The notes: generated by a model not told the origin, from the sequence alone. Shown: positions 1-5,678, counted from the stretch's first letter. The stretch: 15,299 nucleotides of DNA from JBLMZW01 sp050259035 (GCA_050259035.1 JBLMZW010000243.1:1-15299); one strand, 5' to 3'. A program made the numbers and translations.

Positions 1-101
1 CCAATGACACTGTTAGGACATTGATCAACACAATCCCAACAAGCCGTGCAGAGGTGAGGATTTATTGCTATGTATTTGGTGGCAATATGTGCTGTTGGCA
101 T
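1..101 (-). CDS. 4Fe-4S ferredoxin-like protein, N-terminal fragment
   Basis: The reading frame opens at the ATG at 101-99 and leaves the window after 33 codons. It begins MPTAHIATKYIAINPHLC and contains a cluster motif C18-x2-C21-x2-C24-x3-C28-P, the classic ligand set of one 4Fe-4S centre. A consensus ribosome binding site (complement of 108-113, AGGAGG-like GGAGGT) lies 6 bases upstream and immediately follows the stop of the MerR-type gene, so the two are probably co-transcribed. The role is presumably electron transfer, or an iron-sulfur subunit of a redox enzyme; the missing C-terminus (a second cluster, or fusion to another domain) decides which. Identification of the cluster is strong from sequence; the substrate or partner cannot be told. 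Confidence 0.8.
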   Translation of the reverse strand, partial: MPTAHIATKYIAINPHLCTACWDCVDQCPNSVI

Positions 102-107
102 TTTAAA

Positions 108-113
108 ACCTCC
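108..113 (-). promoter_or_regulatory. Ribosome binding site of the ferredoxin-like gene
   Basis: The complement reads GGAGGT and is spaced 6 bases from the ATG at 101-99. It fixes the start of a gene that would otherwise be missed at the window edge. It lies 3 to 8 bases past the MerR gene's stop codon (116-118), which suggests one transcript. Confidence 0.75.
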
Positions 114-115
114 AT

Positions 116-835
116 TCAATCTTCTTGACGTTGGTTCCCCCCTTGATGCTGCAAGACTATTTCACGATAGGCTTTAGCTACTAATAGTCTCTTGGCATTA
201 CCAATAGCTGAATTGATATCTCTTAGCGAAGGGTGATTTGAATCTGTTTTGTGTATAACCTTATTGTGGACAAGAGTTGCCTCAGCCCGATAGAGGGCCA
301 GGATTTGAGCATATATTTTTATGTCGCTGATTTCTAATCCCAGGTTCAATAATCGACCCATAGCTTTAATAATAGCAGCATCAAAACTATCAAAAATATT
401 CCCATCTTGCGTGTTTAAAGGGGTCACTAGACCGATGGCCTCCAACTCCTCAATAACACCTTTTGACAACCCACTTACTGTTATTAATTCATCCATTGTC
501 AGGTTATCAGCAACAAAATCTCCTTTAGCACGATTGAACAAATCATTCATTGGTTCAATGTGATCTATGGCATCCAACTCATTACCGGTATGAAAGGCAT
601 CTAAGACCAATTTAATTACTGCCAGGGGCAGATAACGTTTTTCCTGAAGTTCCTTGATAAGATGAATATCCTCAATGTGTCCGGAGTCATAGTAGGCCAT
701 GTTCTTGCTCGTTTGGACCGGGGGTCTAAGTATTCCTTCCCGAAGATAGAAATGTATGGTTTGTTTAGACACCCCGGCGGCTGCCGCCAGTTCGCCTATC
801 TTCATTAATTTATTTTGATCGGAAATTTTAATCAC
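116..835 (-). CDS. MerR-family transcriptional regulator with tandem MerR-like halves
   Basis: This is a 239-residue cytoplasmic DNA-binding protein. Residues 11-79 form a MerR winged helix-turn-helix (MKIGELAAAAGVSKQTIHFY, then REGIL and a YYD wing). Residues 112-178 repeat the same layout in degenerate form (DEL, SGLSK, IGLVTPL, FDS), so the protein appears to carry two MerR folds in tandem instead of a ligand-binding tail. No cysteines suited to metal sensing are seen in the C-terminal part. The start is uncertain: the GTG at 835 has AGGAAG directly abutting it with almost no spacing, and an internal ATG at 805 (residue 11, exactly where the HTH begins) has no clear Shine-Dalgarno. It is followed by a ferredoxin-like gene, so it may regulate a redox operon including itself. 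The family call is firm; the signal is unknown. Confidence 0.85.
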   Translation of the reverse strand: MIKISDQNKLMKIGELAAAAGVSKQTIHFYLREGILRPPVQTSKNMAYYDSGHIEDIHLIKELQEKRYLPLAVIKLVLDAFHTGNELDAIDHIEPMNDLFNRAKGDFVADNLTMDELITVSGLSKGVIEELEAIGLVTPLNTQDGNIFDSFDAAIIKAMGRLLNLGLEISDIKIYAQILALYRAEATLVHNKVIHKTDSNHPSLRDINSAIGNAKRLLVAKAYREIVLQHQGGNQRQED

Positions 836-858
836 TTCCTATAGCTTTAATTGCCCAA

Positions 859-888
859 AGTATATAGTGACGCTATACAGTTTGTCAA
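859..888 (-). promoter_or_regulatory. Promoter of the MerR gene with a dyad in the spacer
   Basis: On the minus strand a perfect -35 TTGACA (complement of 883-888) and a -10 TATACT (complement of 859-864) are separated by 18 bp. The spacer region holds inverted repeats: TATAG/CTATA around 5 bases (863-877), or overlapping GTATA/TATAC around 9 bases (860-878). A dyad between -35 and -10 with a longer-than-17 spacer is the known arrangement of MerR-family operators, so autoregulation is likely. This is an inference from pattern, not measured. Confidence 0.6.
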
Positions 889-914
889 TATTAATATTAC
901 GAATCAGTGATTAA

Positions 915-933
915 TAACATTTCCTTAACATTT
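915..933 (+). promoter_or_regulatory. Direct repeat TAACATTT x2, candidate OmpR/PhoP-type operator
   Basis: Two identical octamers TAACATTT start at 915 and 926, that is 11 bp apart, about one helical turn. Tandem sites at 11-bp period are how OmpR/PhoB-type regulators bind, and TTAACA-type direct repeats are the PhoP box of Bacillus. A weak -10 (TATCTT, 943-948) with no good -35 follows, as expected for an activated promoter. The nearest OmpR-type regulator is encoded at 1654-2352. Confidence 0.5.
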
Positions 934-980
934 GCTTGATACTATCTTGAAACTAACCGGTTAAGATGGGAGCAGCAATA

Positions 981-987
981 AAGGAGG
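981..987 (+). promoter_or_regulatory. Ribosome binding site fixing a TTG start
   Basis: AAGGAGG lies 8 bases before the TTG at 996-998. It rules out the upstream in-frame ATG at 966, which would place this site inside the coding region and has no Shine-Dalgarno of its own. Confidence 0.8.
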
Positions 988-995
988 TGATACAT

Positions 996-1511
996 TTGCT
1001 AAAGGAGAGACTAGGTATTAAAAAAGTACGGATCCTGGTATTAGTACTGGCGGCAGCAGTGTTATTGACCGGGGCAGGTTCCGCCCTGGCGGTGGGGAAT
1101 GCATCCGGTTCCGGGATATGCCGGGGACTAGGTATAGGCAGGAATGTTGGCAGCCTGGCAAATCAGGTTTGTGACATTCTCGGTATGTCTCGTCAAGAAC
1201 TGGCGACGGAACGTCAAGCCGGCAAGTCTCTGGTTGACATCGCAGCCGAGCATAACGTGAGTAAGGAAACATTAACAGCGACAGTCCTGGAGAAACGACA
1301 GGAAAACTTAAAACAGGCCTTGCAGGAAAATAAGGTAACCCAGCAACAATATGACCAATGTACCCAGAGGATGCAGCAGAATATTGAGAAGAATCTATCA
1401 AACACCAACTCGGGTCAGAACCAGGCCGGAAAGGGAAAAGGCAGAGATTTAGGCCGGGGGAGAGGGCACGGTATGTGCCGTCAAGCCTGCCCTAACAATA
1501 ACCAGCAGTAG
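996..1511 (+). CDS. Secreted Gly/Arg-rich small protein (hypothetical; Spy/YckD-like in layout)
   Basis: 171 residues from a TTG start chosen by the consensus ribosome binding site at 981-987. Residues 11-32 are a signal peptide (KKVR, a long hydrophobic run, then ALA at 30-32), leaving a mature protein of about 139 residues outside the membrane. The middle part is helical and charged (LGMSRQEL, AGKSLVDIAAEHNVSKETL, EKRQENL, VTQQQYDQC), resembling small extracytoplasmic proteins in Firmicutes that carry a 'regular HTH-like plus LTxEQ' layout. The tail is a basic GKGKGRDLGRGRGHGMC stretch with two more Cys. Its own terminator follows, and a response regulator/kinase pair lies just downstream, so it may be a target or sensor accessory of that pair, like Spy with BaeSR. 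Exact function is unknown; a metal, envelope-stress or anionic-polymer role is only a guess. Confidence 0.75.
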   Translation: MLKERLGIKKVRILVLVLAAAVLLTGAGSALAVGNASGSGICRGLGIGRNVGSLANQVCDILGMSRQELATERQAGKSLVDIAAEHNVSKETLTATVLEKRQENLKQALQENKVTQQQYDQCTQRMQQNIEKNLSNTNSGQNQAGKGKGRDLGRGRGHGMCRQACPNNNQQ

Positions 1512-1521
1512 AAATCAACAC

Positions 1522-1552
1522 AGGTTCAACTCTTAGGGGTTGAACCTTTTTT
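1522..1552 (+). terminator. Rho-independent terminator
   Basis: A perfect 9-bp stem AGGTTCAAC / GTTGAACCT (1522-1530 with 1539-1547) with an 8-base loop is followed by a T run to 1552. It sits 10 bases after the stop of the secreted-protein gene and separates its transcript from the response regulator gene. Confidence 0.88.
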
Positions 1553-1625
1553 AAAATTCCACCCTTTAATAGCTAATGGTAAGGTCTGATGAGGTTTAAG
1601 TTAGGTAGGGATTGACGTAAAATCT

Positions 1626-1631
1626 TATAAT
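1626..1631 (+). promoter_or_regulatory. Possible -10 element for the two-component genes
   Basis: A perfect TATAAT lies 22 bases before the TTG start of the response regulator. No convincing -35 is present at 16-18 bp (TTAGGT at 1601-1606 is 19 bp away). Because a strong terminator stands upstream, a promoter is expected in 1553-1640 and this is the best candidate. Confidence 0.4.
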
Positions 1632-1653
1632 AAGACTTTAAAGGAGTGATATC

Positions 1654-2352
1654 TTGGGCAAAAAAATTTTAATAGTTGACGATGAGCCCAAGATTCTAAA
1701 AGTAGTTGGTGATTTTCTGACCAGTGAAGGTTTTCAGGTTATTACGGCAGAAACCGGGGAAATGGCTATTCATTTAGCTTTGTCGGAACAACCCGATCTT
1801 ATGGTTCTAGATCTGATGCTGCCAGAAGTAAACGGCTTTGAGGTCTGTAAACGGGTAAGGGAAATATCAAATCTGCCCATTATAATGTTGACTGCCAGGA
1901 ACGAAGAAATCGATAAGCTTGTGGGACTGGAATTCGGGGCCGATGATTATATCACCAAACCCTTTAGCTTGCGCGAACTGGTTGCCCGTATCAAGGCCGT
2001 CATAAGAAGAACAGAAAATACGATAGTCAATGATAACAGCATTCTTCAGGTGGGCTCGTTAACACTTGATATGTCTCGCTATGAGGGCTGGATGGATGGA
2101 GTTCTATTGCCATTAACCCCTCTTGAGTTCAAAATACTATACTATTTAGCAGCTAACCCCGGGCTGGTTTTCAGTCGACTGCAAATACTGGAGCGAGTAT
2201 TCGGGGAGGATTATGAAGGATACGAACGTTCGATAGATACTCATATTAGTAATATTAGAAAGAAACTTGAGCCCGATTCCCCTGAATCATCTTTTATCAA
2301 AACAGTCTATGGGGTGGGGTACAAGTTCACGGATTGGAAGGGACTGAGTTGA
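1654..2352 (+). CDS. OmpR/PhoB-family response regulator
   Basis: 232 residues, cytoplasmic. The receiver domain (about 4-115) has the acidic pair D9-D10, phospho-acceptor D53 (VLDLMLP), T80 and K102 (KPF), all conserved. The C-terminal part (about 130-228) is the winged-helix DNA-binding domain of the OmpR class (LTPLEFKILYYL, SRLQILERV, DTHISNIRKKL, TVYGVGYKF). The start is TTG with AAGGAG 7 bases upstream (1641-1646). Its stop overlaps the kinase start by four bases, so the pair is translationally coupled. The 11-bp repeat pair at 915-933 is the most obvious nearby binding site. Partner and type are certain; the stimulus is not evident. Confidence 0.96.
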   Translation: MGKKILIVDDEPKILKVVGDFLTSEGFQVITAETGEMAIHLALSEQPDLMVLDLMLPEVNGFEVCKRVREISNLPIIMLTARNEEIDKLVGLEFGADDYITKPFSLRELVARIKAVIRRTENTIVNDNSILQVGSLTLDMSRYEGWMDGVLLPLTPLEFKILYYLAANPGLVFSRLQILERVFGEDYEGYERSIDTHISNIRKKLEPDSPESSFIKTVYGVGYKFTDWKGLS

Positions 2353-3716
2353 CAGGCAACCGGCTGGAAAGAAGAATCATAGGATTACTGGTGACTGTAG
2401 CTCTGGTTGCCACGCTGACTACAGCAATTGCGGGGATATATGCTGCCCGCCAGCTTTTCTCAAATTACCTGAATAGGACAGCTTCGGTTAAAGCTGAGGA
2501 TTGGGCTATTACCTTTTCAGCTTACTACGCTGAAAATGGCAGCTTTTCGGGAATTACATCTTTTTTGGATTCCAGAGGCAATGGCAGGGGATTCGGGAAG
2601 CGAAGAGGAATAGGGAACCGCGTTATTTTGCTTGGTTTGAGTGACACAGTAGAATATGATTCCGCCGGCCTTTTGTATGGGAAAAGAATAAGTGCCAGTG
2701 AATCGGCCGATGGGGTTCCAGTTACTGTTAATGGCAACAAGGTTGGTACGGTTTTGATGCCTGGTGTGGGAATGCGGAGCTTGAATTCACTGGAGTCTAA
2801 TTTTATTAACTCTTTCACCAATTATTCACTATTAGCCGGTCTGATTGCTGCCCTGATAGCTCTGGCCCTGGGGATATTAATACTACGAACCATAGCTCGA
2901 CCTATCCATGCTCTTTCTGATGCCACTCGCCGGCTGGCCAGGGGGGAAAAAGATGTCAGAGTGCCTCTGAAGGGGGACGGCGAGCTTCGGGAACTGGCCG
3001 AGGATTTTAACACCATGGCCGAGTCGCTCAGGAAAATGGAAACTATGCGCCGGAATCTCAGCGCTGATCTGGCACATGAACTTCGAACACCCTTAACTGT
3101 CTTGCGCGCCAACCTGGAATCCTGGCAATCAGGAGCAACCCAACCGACATTTGAAAACATTACTTCCCTGCATGACGAAGTTATACGGATAAGCAAACTG
3201 GTGAAGGATATGGAGAATCTGTCCCTGGCTGAAACCGGAAATTTGCCGTTAAATGTTCGTCAGGCAACGATAAATGAGTTGTTTGACATGCTGACTCCGG
3301 TAATGCTTGAAGCTGAAGCGAGAAGTCTTAAGGTGGACATTCAATTGGATGAATCACTTCCTTCGATTCGGGTTGATTTAGACCGAACCTTGCAGGTCAT
3401 GTTAAATTTGCTATCCAACGCTATGGCCCATAGTCCGGCCGAAGGAAGAATAATAATTAAGGGAGAGAAGAAAGGGGAAATGGTTCAGATTTCCGTTTCG
3501 GATCAAGGCATGGGAATTCCCACTGAACAATTGCCATTCATATTCGAAAGATTTTACCGGGCGGACAATGCCCGCTCCCGCCAGACCGGGGGGATGGGAC
3601 TGGGACTGGCCATTGCCAGGGGATATATTGAAGCCCAGGGAGGCAGGATTTGGGCTGAAAGCACTCCCGGCCGGGGCAGCGTTTTTTACTTTACCCTGCC
3701 CCAGGAGGAAAGTTAA
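2349..3716 (+). CDS. Membrane sensor histidine kinase
   Basis: 455 residues from a TTG whose TTGA overlaps the regulator's stop, with GGAAGGG at 2336-2342 as ribosome binding site; an in-frame TTG at 2334 is an alternative. Two membrane segments (about 10-32 and 159-180) flank an extracytoplasmic sensor of about 125 residues. A HAMP linker follows (ARPIHALSDATRRL), then HisKA with phosphorylatable H243 (LAHELRTPL), and an HATPase domain with N357 (LLSNAMAHS), SDQGMGIP and the Gly box GGMGLGLA at 414-421. Everything required for kinase activity is present. Odd: residues 76-91 of the sensor are a basic Gly-rich patch RGNGRGFGKRRGIGNR, reminiscent of the RG tail of the secreted protein encoded just upstream. 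It phosphorylates the regulator of 1654-2352 by operon logic. It ends only 8 bases before the convergent acyl-CoA dehydrogenase gene. Confidence 0.95.
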   Translation: MTGNRLERRIIGLLVTVALVATLTTAIAGIYAARQLFSNYLNRTASVKAEDWAITFSAYYAENGSFSGITSFLDSRGNGRGFGKRRGIGNRVILLGLSDTVEYDSAGLLYGKRISASESADGVPVTVNGNKVGTVLMPGVGMRSLNSLESNFINSFTNYSLLAGLIAALIALALGILILRTIARPIHALSDATRRLARGEKDVRVPLKGDGELRELAEDFNTMAESLRKMETMRRNLSADLAHELRTPLTVLRANLESWQSGATQPTFENITSLHDEVIRISKLVKDMENLSLAETGNLPLNVRQATINELFDMLTPVMLEAEARSLKVDIQLDESLPSIRVDLDRTLQVMLNLLSNAMAHSPAEGRIIIKGEKKGEMVQISVSDQGMGIPTEQLPFIFERFYRADNARSRQTGGMGLGLAIARGYIEAQGGRIWAESTPGRGSVFYFTLPQEES

Positions 3717-3724
3717 TTAACCCC

Positions 3725-4861
3725 TTAGAGAAGAGAAGCTATGGTCATTTTCTGAATATTGTTGGTTCCTTCTACTATGCTCCCCACCTTGGCATCCCGG
3801 AAGTAGATACCCAGCAGGTTGGTGGCAGTGTAGCCGGCAGCTCCCATTACATCAATAGCCTTTGAGGTTACTATCTGAGCCACTTCACTGGCGAACAACT
3901 TTGCCATAGAAGATTCCTTGGTATAATCGTCCTCCTGGTCCATCAAACAGCAAGCTCGCCATACCATTAATCGGGCAGCATCAATTCGGGTGGCCATTTC
4001 CGTCAACGGGAAAGAAATTCCCTGGTTGGAAAAGATGGGGCGACCAAACTGGTGACGTTCACGGGCATATTCCAGAGCAATTTGAAATGCCGCGCGGGCT
4101 ATTCCTACCTCAATGGCTCCGACCAGTGCTCTTCCATAATCCAGGGTTTGGGTTAGCAACGGGTACCCGCTGCCTTCATTACCGATAACATTATCGGAGG
4201 GCACGCTGTTCCCATCGAACATCAGCTGAGCCGTATTGGTATATTTTATCCCCAGCTTATTGCGGGTAATTTTGTTTTTAATCTCCTCACCGGGAACCAC
4301 AAAAAATCTTAAGCCAGCCCTGCCACTGCGGGGATTAGTGGTGGCGCAGACCGTTATGAATCGGGCTACCGAACCGTTTACAATGTAGTCCTTGGACCCG
4401 TTTAATATGTAATCTTCTCCTTTGAGCTGAGCTATGGTAGACAATCGCTCGATATCCGATCCCCCTTTGGGTTCGGTTAAGGCGAAAGCGGCCAGAGCTG
4501 GCACCGGTGATGTTAGAGGCGGTAAGAGTCTCTCTTTTTGGCTCTCCGAACCGGCGAGAATTATCGGGGTTATGGCATGCATTACTCCGACCATGCAGGC
4601 GGCCAGGCCGGCAGATCCTGCCGCTATCTCTTCGATAACCATGGCGAATGTCTGGAAATCCAGGCCCCGGCCGCCGTAGGCCCGGGGAATTACTGGAGCT
4701 ATCAGGTTGTACTGGGCGAGGATTTCTGCCAGTCGCCAATCAAAAGTATCATCTCCCCGGGCATCCATTTCGATAGCCTGCGGGGCAATCTTTTTTTCCA
4801 CCAGTTCTTTGACCATGGCAATTAGCTCGGTCTGGTCTTTGCTCATTTGAAACCCGATCAT
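3725..4861 (-). CDS. Acyl-CoA dehydrogenase, short-chain/butyryl type
   Basis: 378 residues, the usual length of the family. It would oxidise an acyl-CoA to the trans-2-enoyl-CoA with FAD, passing electrons to ETF in the cytoplasm. Visible signatures are ALTEPKGGSD at 127-136 (FAD/substrate contact; the usual residue before GSD is Ala-Gly, here Gly-Gly), YARERHQFGRPI (Arg contacting FAD of the neighbouring subunit), and IVEGTNNIQ with the catalytic base E364 in the position typical of short-chain dehydrogenases. The ATG lies only 4 bases after the stop of the XRE regulator, and the GGGAGGG used as ribosome binding site lies within that gene, so the two are co-expressed. No terminator separates it from the convergent kinase gene. 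Chain-length preference cannot be read from the sequence. Confidence 0.95.
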   Translation of the reverse strand: MIGFQMSKDQTELIAMVKELVEKKIAPQAIEMDARGDDTFDWRLAEILAQYNLIAPVIPRAYGGRGLDFQTFAMVIEEIAAGSAGLAACMVGVMHAITPIILAGSESQKERLLPPLTSPVPALAAFALTEPKGGSDIERLSTIAQLKGEDYILNGSKDYIVNGSVARFITVCATTNPRSGRAGLRFFVVPGEEIKNKITRNKLGIKYTNTAQLMFDGNSVPSDNVIGNEGSGYPLLTQTLDYGRALVGAIEVGIARAAFQIALEYARERHQFGRPIFSNQGISFPLTEMATRIDAARLMVWRACCLMDQEDDYTKESSMAKLFASEVAQIVTSKAIDVMGAAGYTATNLLGIYFRDAKVGSIVEGTNNIQKMTIASLL

Positions 4862-4865
4862 AGTT

Positions 4866-5225
4866 CTATTTGCCCTCCCTTGACTTTAACCATCTAATAT
4901 AATCTATAGCTGACTGCCTGCTTTCCCGGGAGAGTTCCCCTAACTCATTCATTAGCTGCAGCAGTTCGCTCCATTCATCCCGATTTTGGTACATTTCGGA
5001 AGGAACATTTGTCTCTGTTTCAAAGGGCTGCATGAAATATTCGACCGGCTTGCCCAATACTTCAGCTATTTTCTGCAATTGAGCCAGATACAAACGCCGT
5101 TTACCCTTCTCGTAATTAGATAAGGTAGACTGCGAGTAACCCAGTCTTTCCGCCAGCTCTTTTTGGTTTAATCCCGCTTCTTCACGAGCTATTTGGATTC
5201 GGTATCCAATCTCTCTCTGTCCCAT
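4866..5225 (-). CDS. XRE-family transcriptional regulator
   Basis: 119 residues. Residues 7-62 form a Cro/C1-type helix-turn-helix (IQIAREEAGLNQKELAERLG, YSQSTLSNYEKGKRRL, IAEVLGKPVEYF). The remaining part is short and charged, with a helical end (RESRQSAIDYIRWLKSREGK) that may mediate oligomerisation; no ligand-binding domain is seen. AGGAG lies 6 bases before the ATG. It is the first gene of a two-gene operon with an acyl-CoA dehydrogenase and is divergent from the thiolase operon, so control of beta-oxidation genes on both sides is a fair inference. It differs from the large ScfR-type XRE regulators of fatty-acid metabolism, which carry an extra C-terminal domain. Confidence 0.9.
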   Translation of the reverse strand: MGQREIGYRIQIAREEAGLNQKELAERLGYSQSTLSNYEKGKRRLYLAQLQKIAEVLGKPVEYFMQPFETETNVPSEMYQNRDEWSELLQLMNELGELSRESRQSAIDYIRWLKSREGK

Positions 5226-5254
5226 CTAATTCTCCTATATACATGTTCGTTTCG

Positions 5255-5284
5255 ATTATAACCCAAGATTTTGTGATAGGGCAA
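5255..5284 (-). promoter_or_regulatory. Sigma-A-type promoter of the XRE/acyl-CoA dehydrogenase operon
   Basis: On the minus strand, -35 TTGCCC (complement of 5279-5284) and a perfect -10 TATAAT (complement of 5255-5260) are 18 bp apart, 30 bases before the XRE start. The downstream sequence CGAAACGAAC (complement of 5244-5254 region) contains a small direct repeat that could be a regulator contact; that part is weak. Confidence 0.6.
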
Positions 5285-5290
5285 AGACAT

Positions 5291-5435
5291 CTGTGAAAGG
5301 TAAGGCGTGAGACGTAAGAAGCGAAACGTAAGAGATAAGACGTGAGACGTGAGACGTGAGAGATAAGACTTATAGTCCCTTCACATCTAACTTCTTACTT
5401 TTTACGTTTACTGGTTTGCTTTTAACGTTTAACCT
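5291..5435. repeat. Two-armed heptamer repeat element
   Basis: From 5291 to 5367 the sequence falls into eleven consecutive 7-base units of consensus ACGTRAG. ACGTGAG occurs three times in a row at 5340-5360, ACGTAAG at 5312 and 5326, AGATAAG at 5333 and 5361. After a short centre (GACT TAT AGTC, 5367-5377) the strand flips: 5380-5435 can be read as eight units of the complementary type (CTTACTT, TTTACGT, TTAACGT and similar). The arms form an imperfect inverted repeat. No coding capacity is seen. It occupies the gap between the divergent XRE and thiolase promoters. It may be a dispersed non-coding repeat, but no second copy is in this window. Confidence 0.7.
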
Positions 5436-5448
5436 CTACCCCATAAAT

Positions 5449-5513
5449 TAATAAATATTACGTTATATTTTAATATCGACGACGTTTATAGTTCGTAATA
5501 TAATAAATATTAC
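5449..5513 (+). repeat. 13-bp direct repeat pair in the thiolase control region
   Basis: TAATAAATATTAC occurs exactly twice, at 5449-5461 and 5501-5513, start to start 52 bp apart, close to five helical turns. The second copy forms, with GTAATA at 5495-5500, an inverted repeat GTAATA/TATTAC around 7 bases that overlaps the candidate -10. Two more GTAATA copies follow as a tandem pair at 5523 and 5531. This looks like a cluster of regulator sites. Confidence 0.55.
5476..5504 (+). promoter_or_regulatory. Candidate promoter of the thiolase operon
   Basis: TCGACG (4 of 6 matches to TTGACA) at 5476-5481 and a perfect TATAAT at 5499-5504 are 17 bp apart. The implied untranslated leader of the thiolase gene is about 165 bases. 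The GTAATA/TATTAC dyad overlaps the -10, suggesting repression at this site. Confidence 0.5.
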
Positions 5514-5546
5514 AGAATAAGAGTAATAACGTAATAAAACATAATC

Positions 5547-5561
5547 GGAGGTGATATGTAG
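5547..5561 (+). other. Shine-Dalgarno followed by a start-stop ATGTAG
   Basis: GGAGG at 5547-5551 (within GGAGGTGAT) is followed 4 bases later by ATG at 5556-5558 and at once by TAG at 5559-5561. It lies in the presumed leader, about 120 bases before the thiolase start. Either this is a one-codon ORF that loads ribosomes on the leader, or a remnant of a lost gene start. Spacing is a little short. Confidence 0.4.
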
Positions 5562-5579
5562 ATCGAATAGTTTTAACGG

Positions 5580-5618
5580 TTGTATTAAGTTGTATTAAAA
5601 AGAAGATTAACTAGTTAA
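5580..5618 (+). promoter_or_regulatory. Leader repeats: TTGTATTAA x2 and palindrome TTAACTAGTTAA
   Basis: TTGTATTAA is repeated at 5580 and 5590, a 10-bp period. It is followed by a perfect 12-base palindrome TTAACTAGTTAA at 5607-5618. Both lie in the thiolase leader, downstream of the candidate promoter. They may be regulator sites or RNA elements; nothing else explains this stretch, and the remainder of 5562-5660 shows no recognisable structure. Confidence 0.35.
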
Positions 5619-5678
5619 ATGCCTCAGCGACCCAATGATAATAACTATTAAGTTTTATATTTGGAGGGAGATACATAA

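Noticed and set aside
321..563. Plus-strand open frame inside the MerR gene
   Set aside because: Antisense to a conserved regulator, with no ribosome binding site or protein features.
966..995. ATG start ten codons upstream for the secreted protein
   Set aside because: It would put the ideal Shine-Dalgarno AAGGAGG inside the gene and add a charged stretch before the signal peptide. The TTG at 996 fits better.
2522..3196. Minus-strand open frames inside the kinase gene
   Set aside because: They are mirror frames of a well conserved kinase, with no ribosome binding sites.
5291..5370. CRISPR-like array from the regular repeats
   Set aside because: Units are 7 bases with no spacers and variable sequence; no cas genes are near.
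5562..5678. Riboswitch or T-box in the thiolase leader
   Set aside because: AT-rich with only small repeats and a weak 7-bp pairing (5566-5572 with 5643-5649); no conserved riboswitch or T-box core can be recognised.
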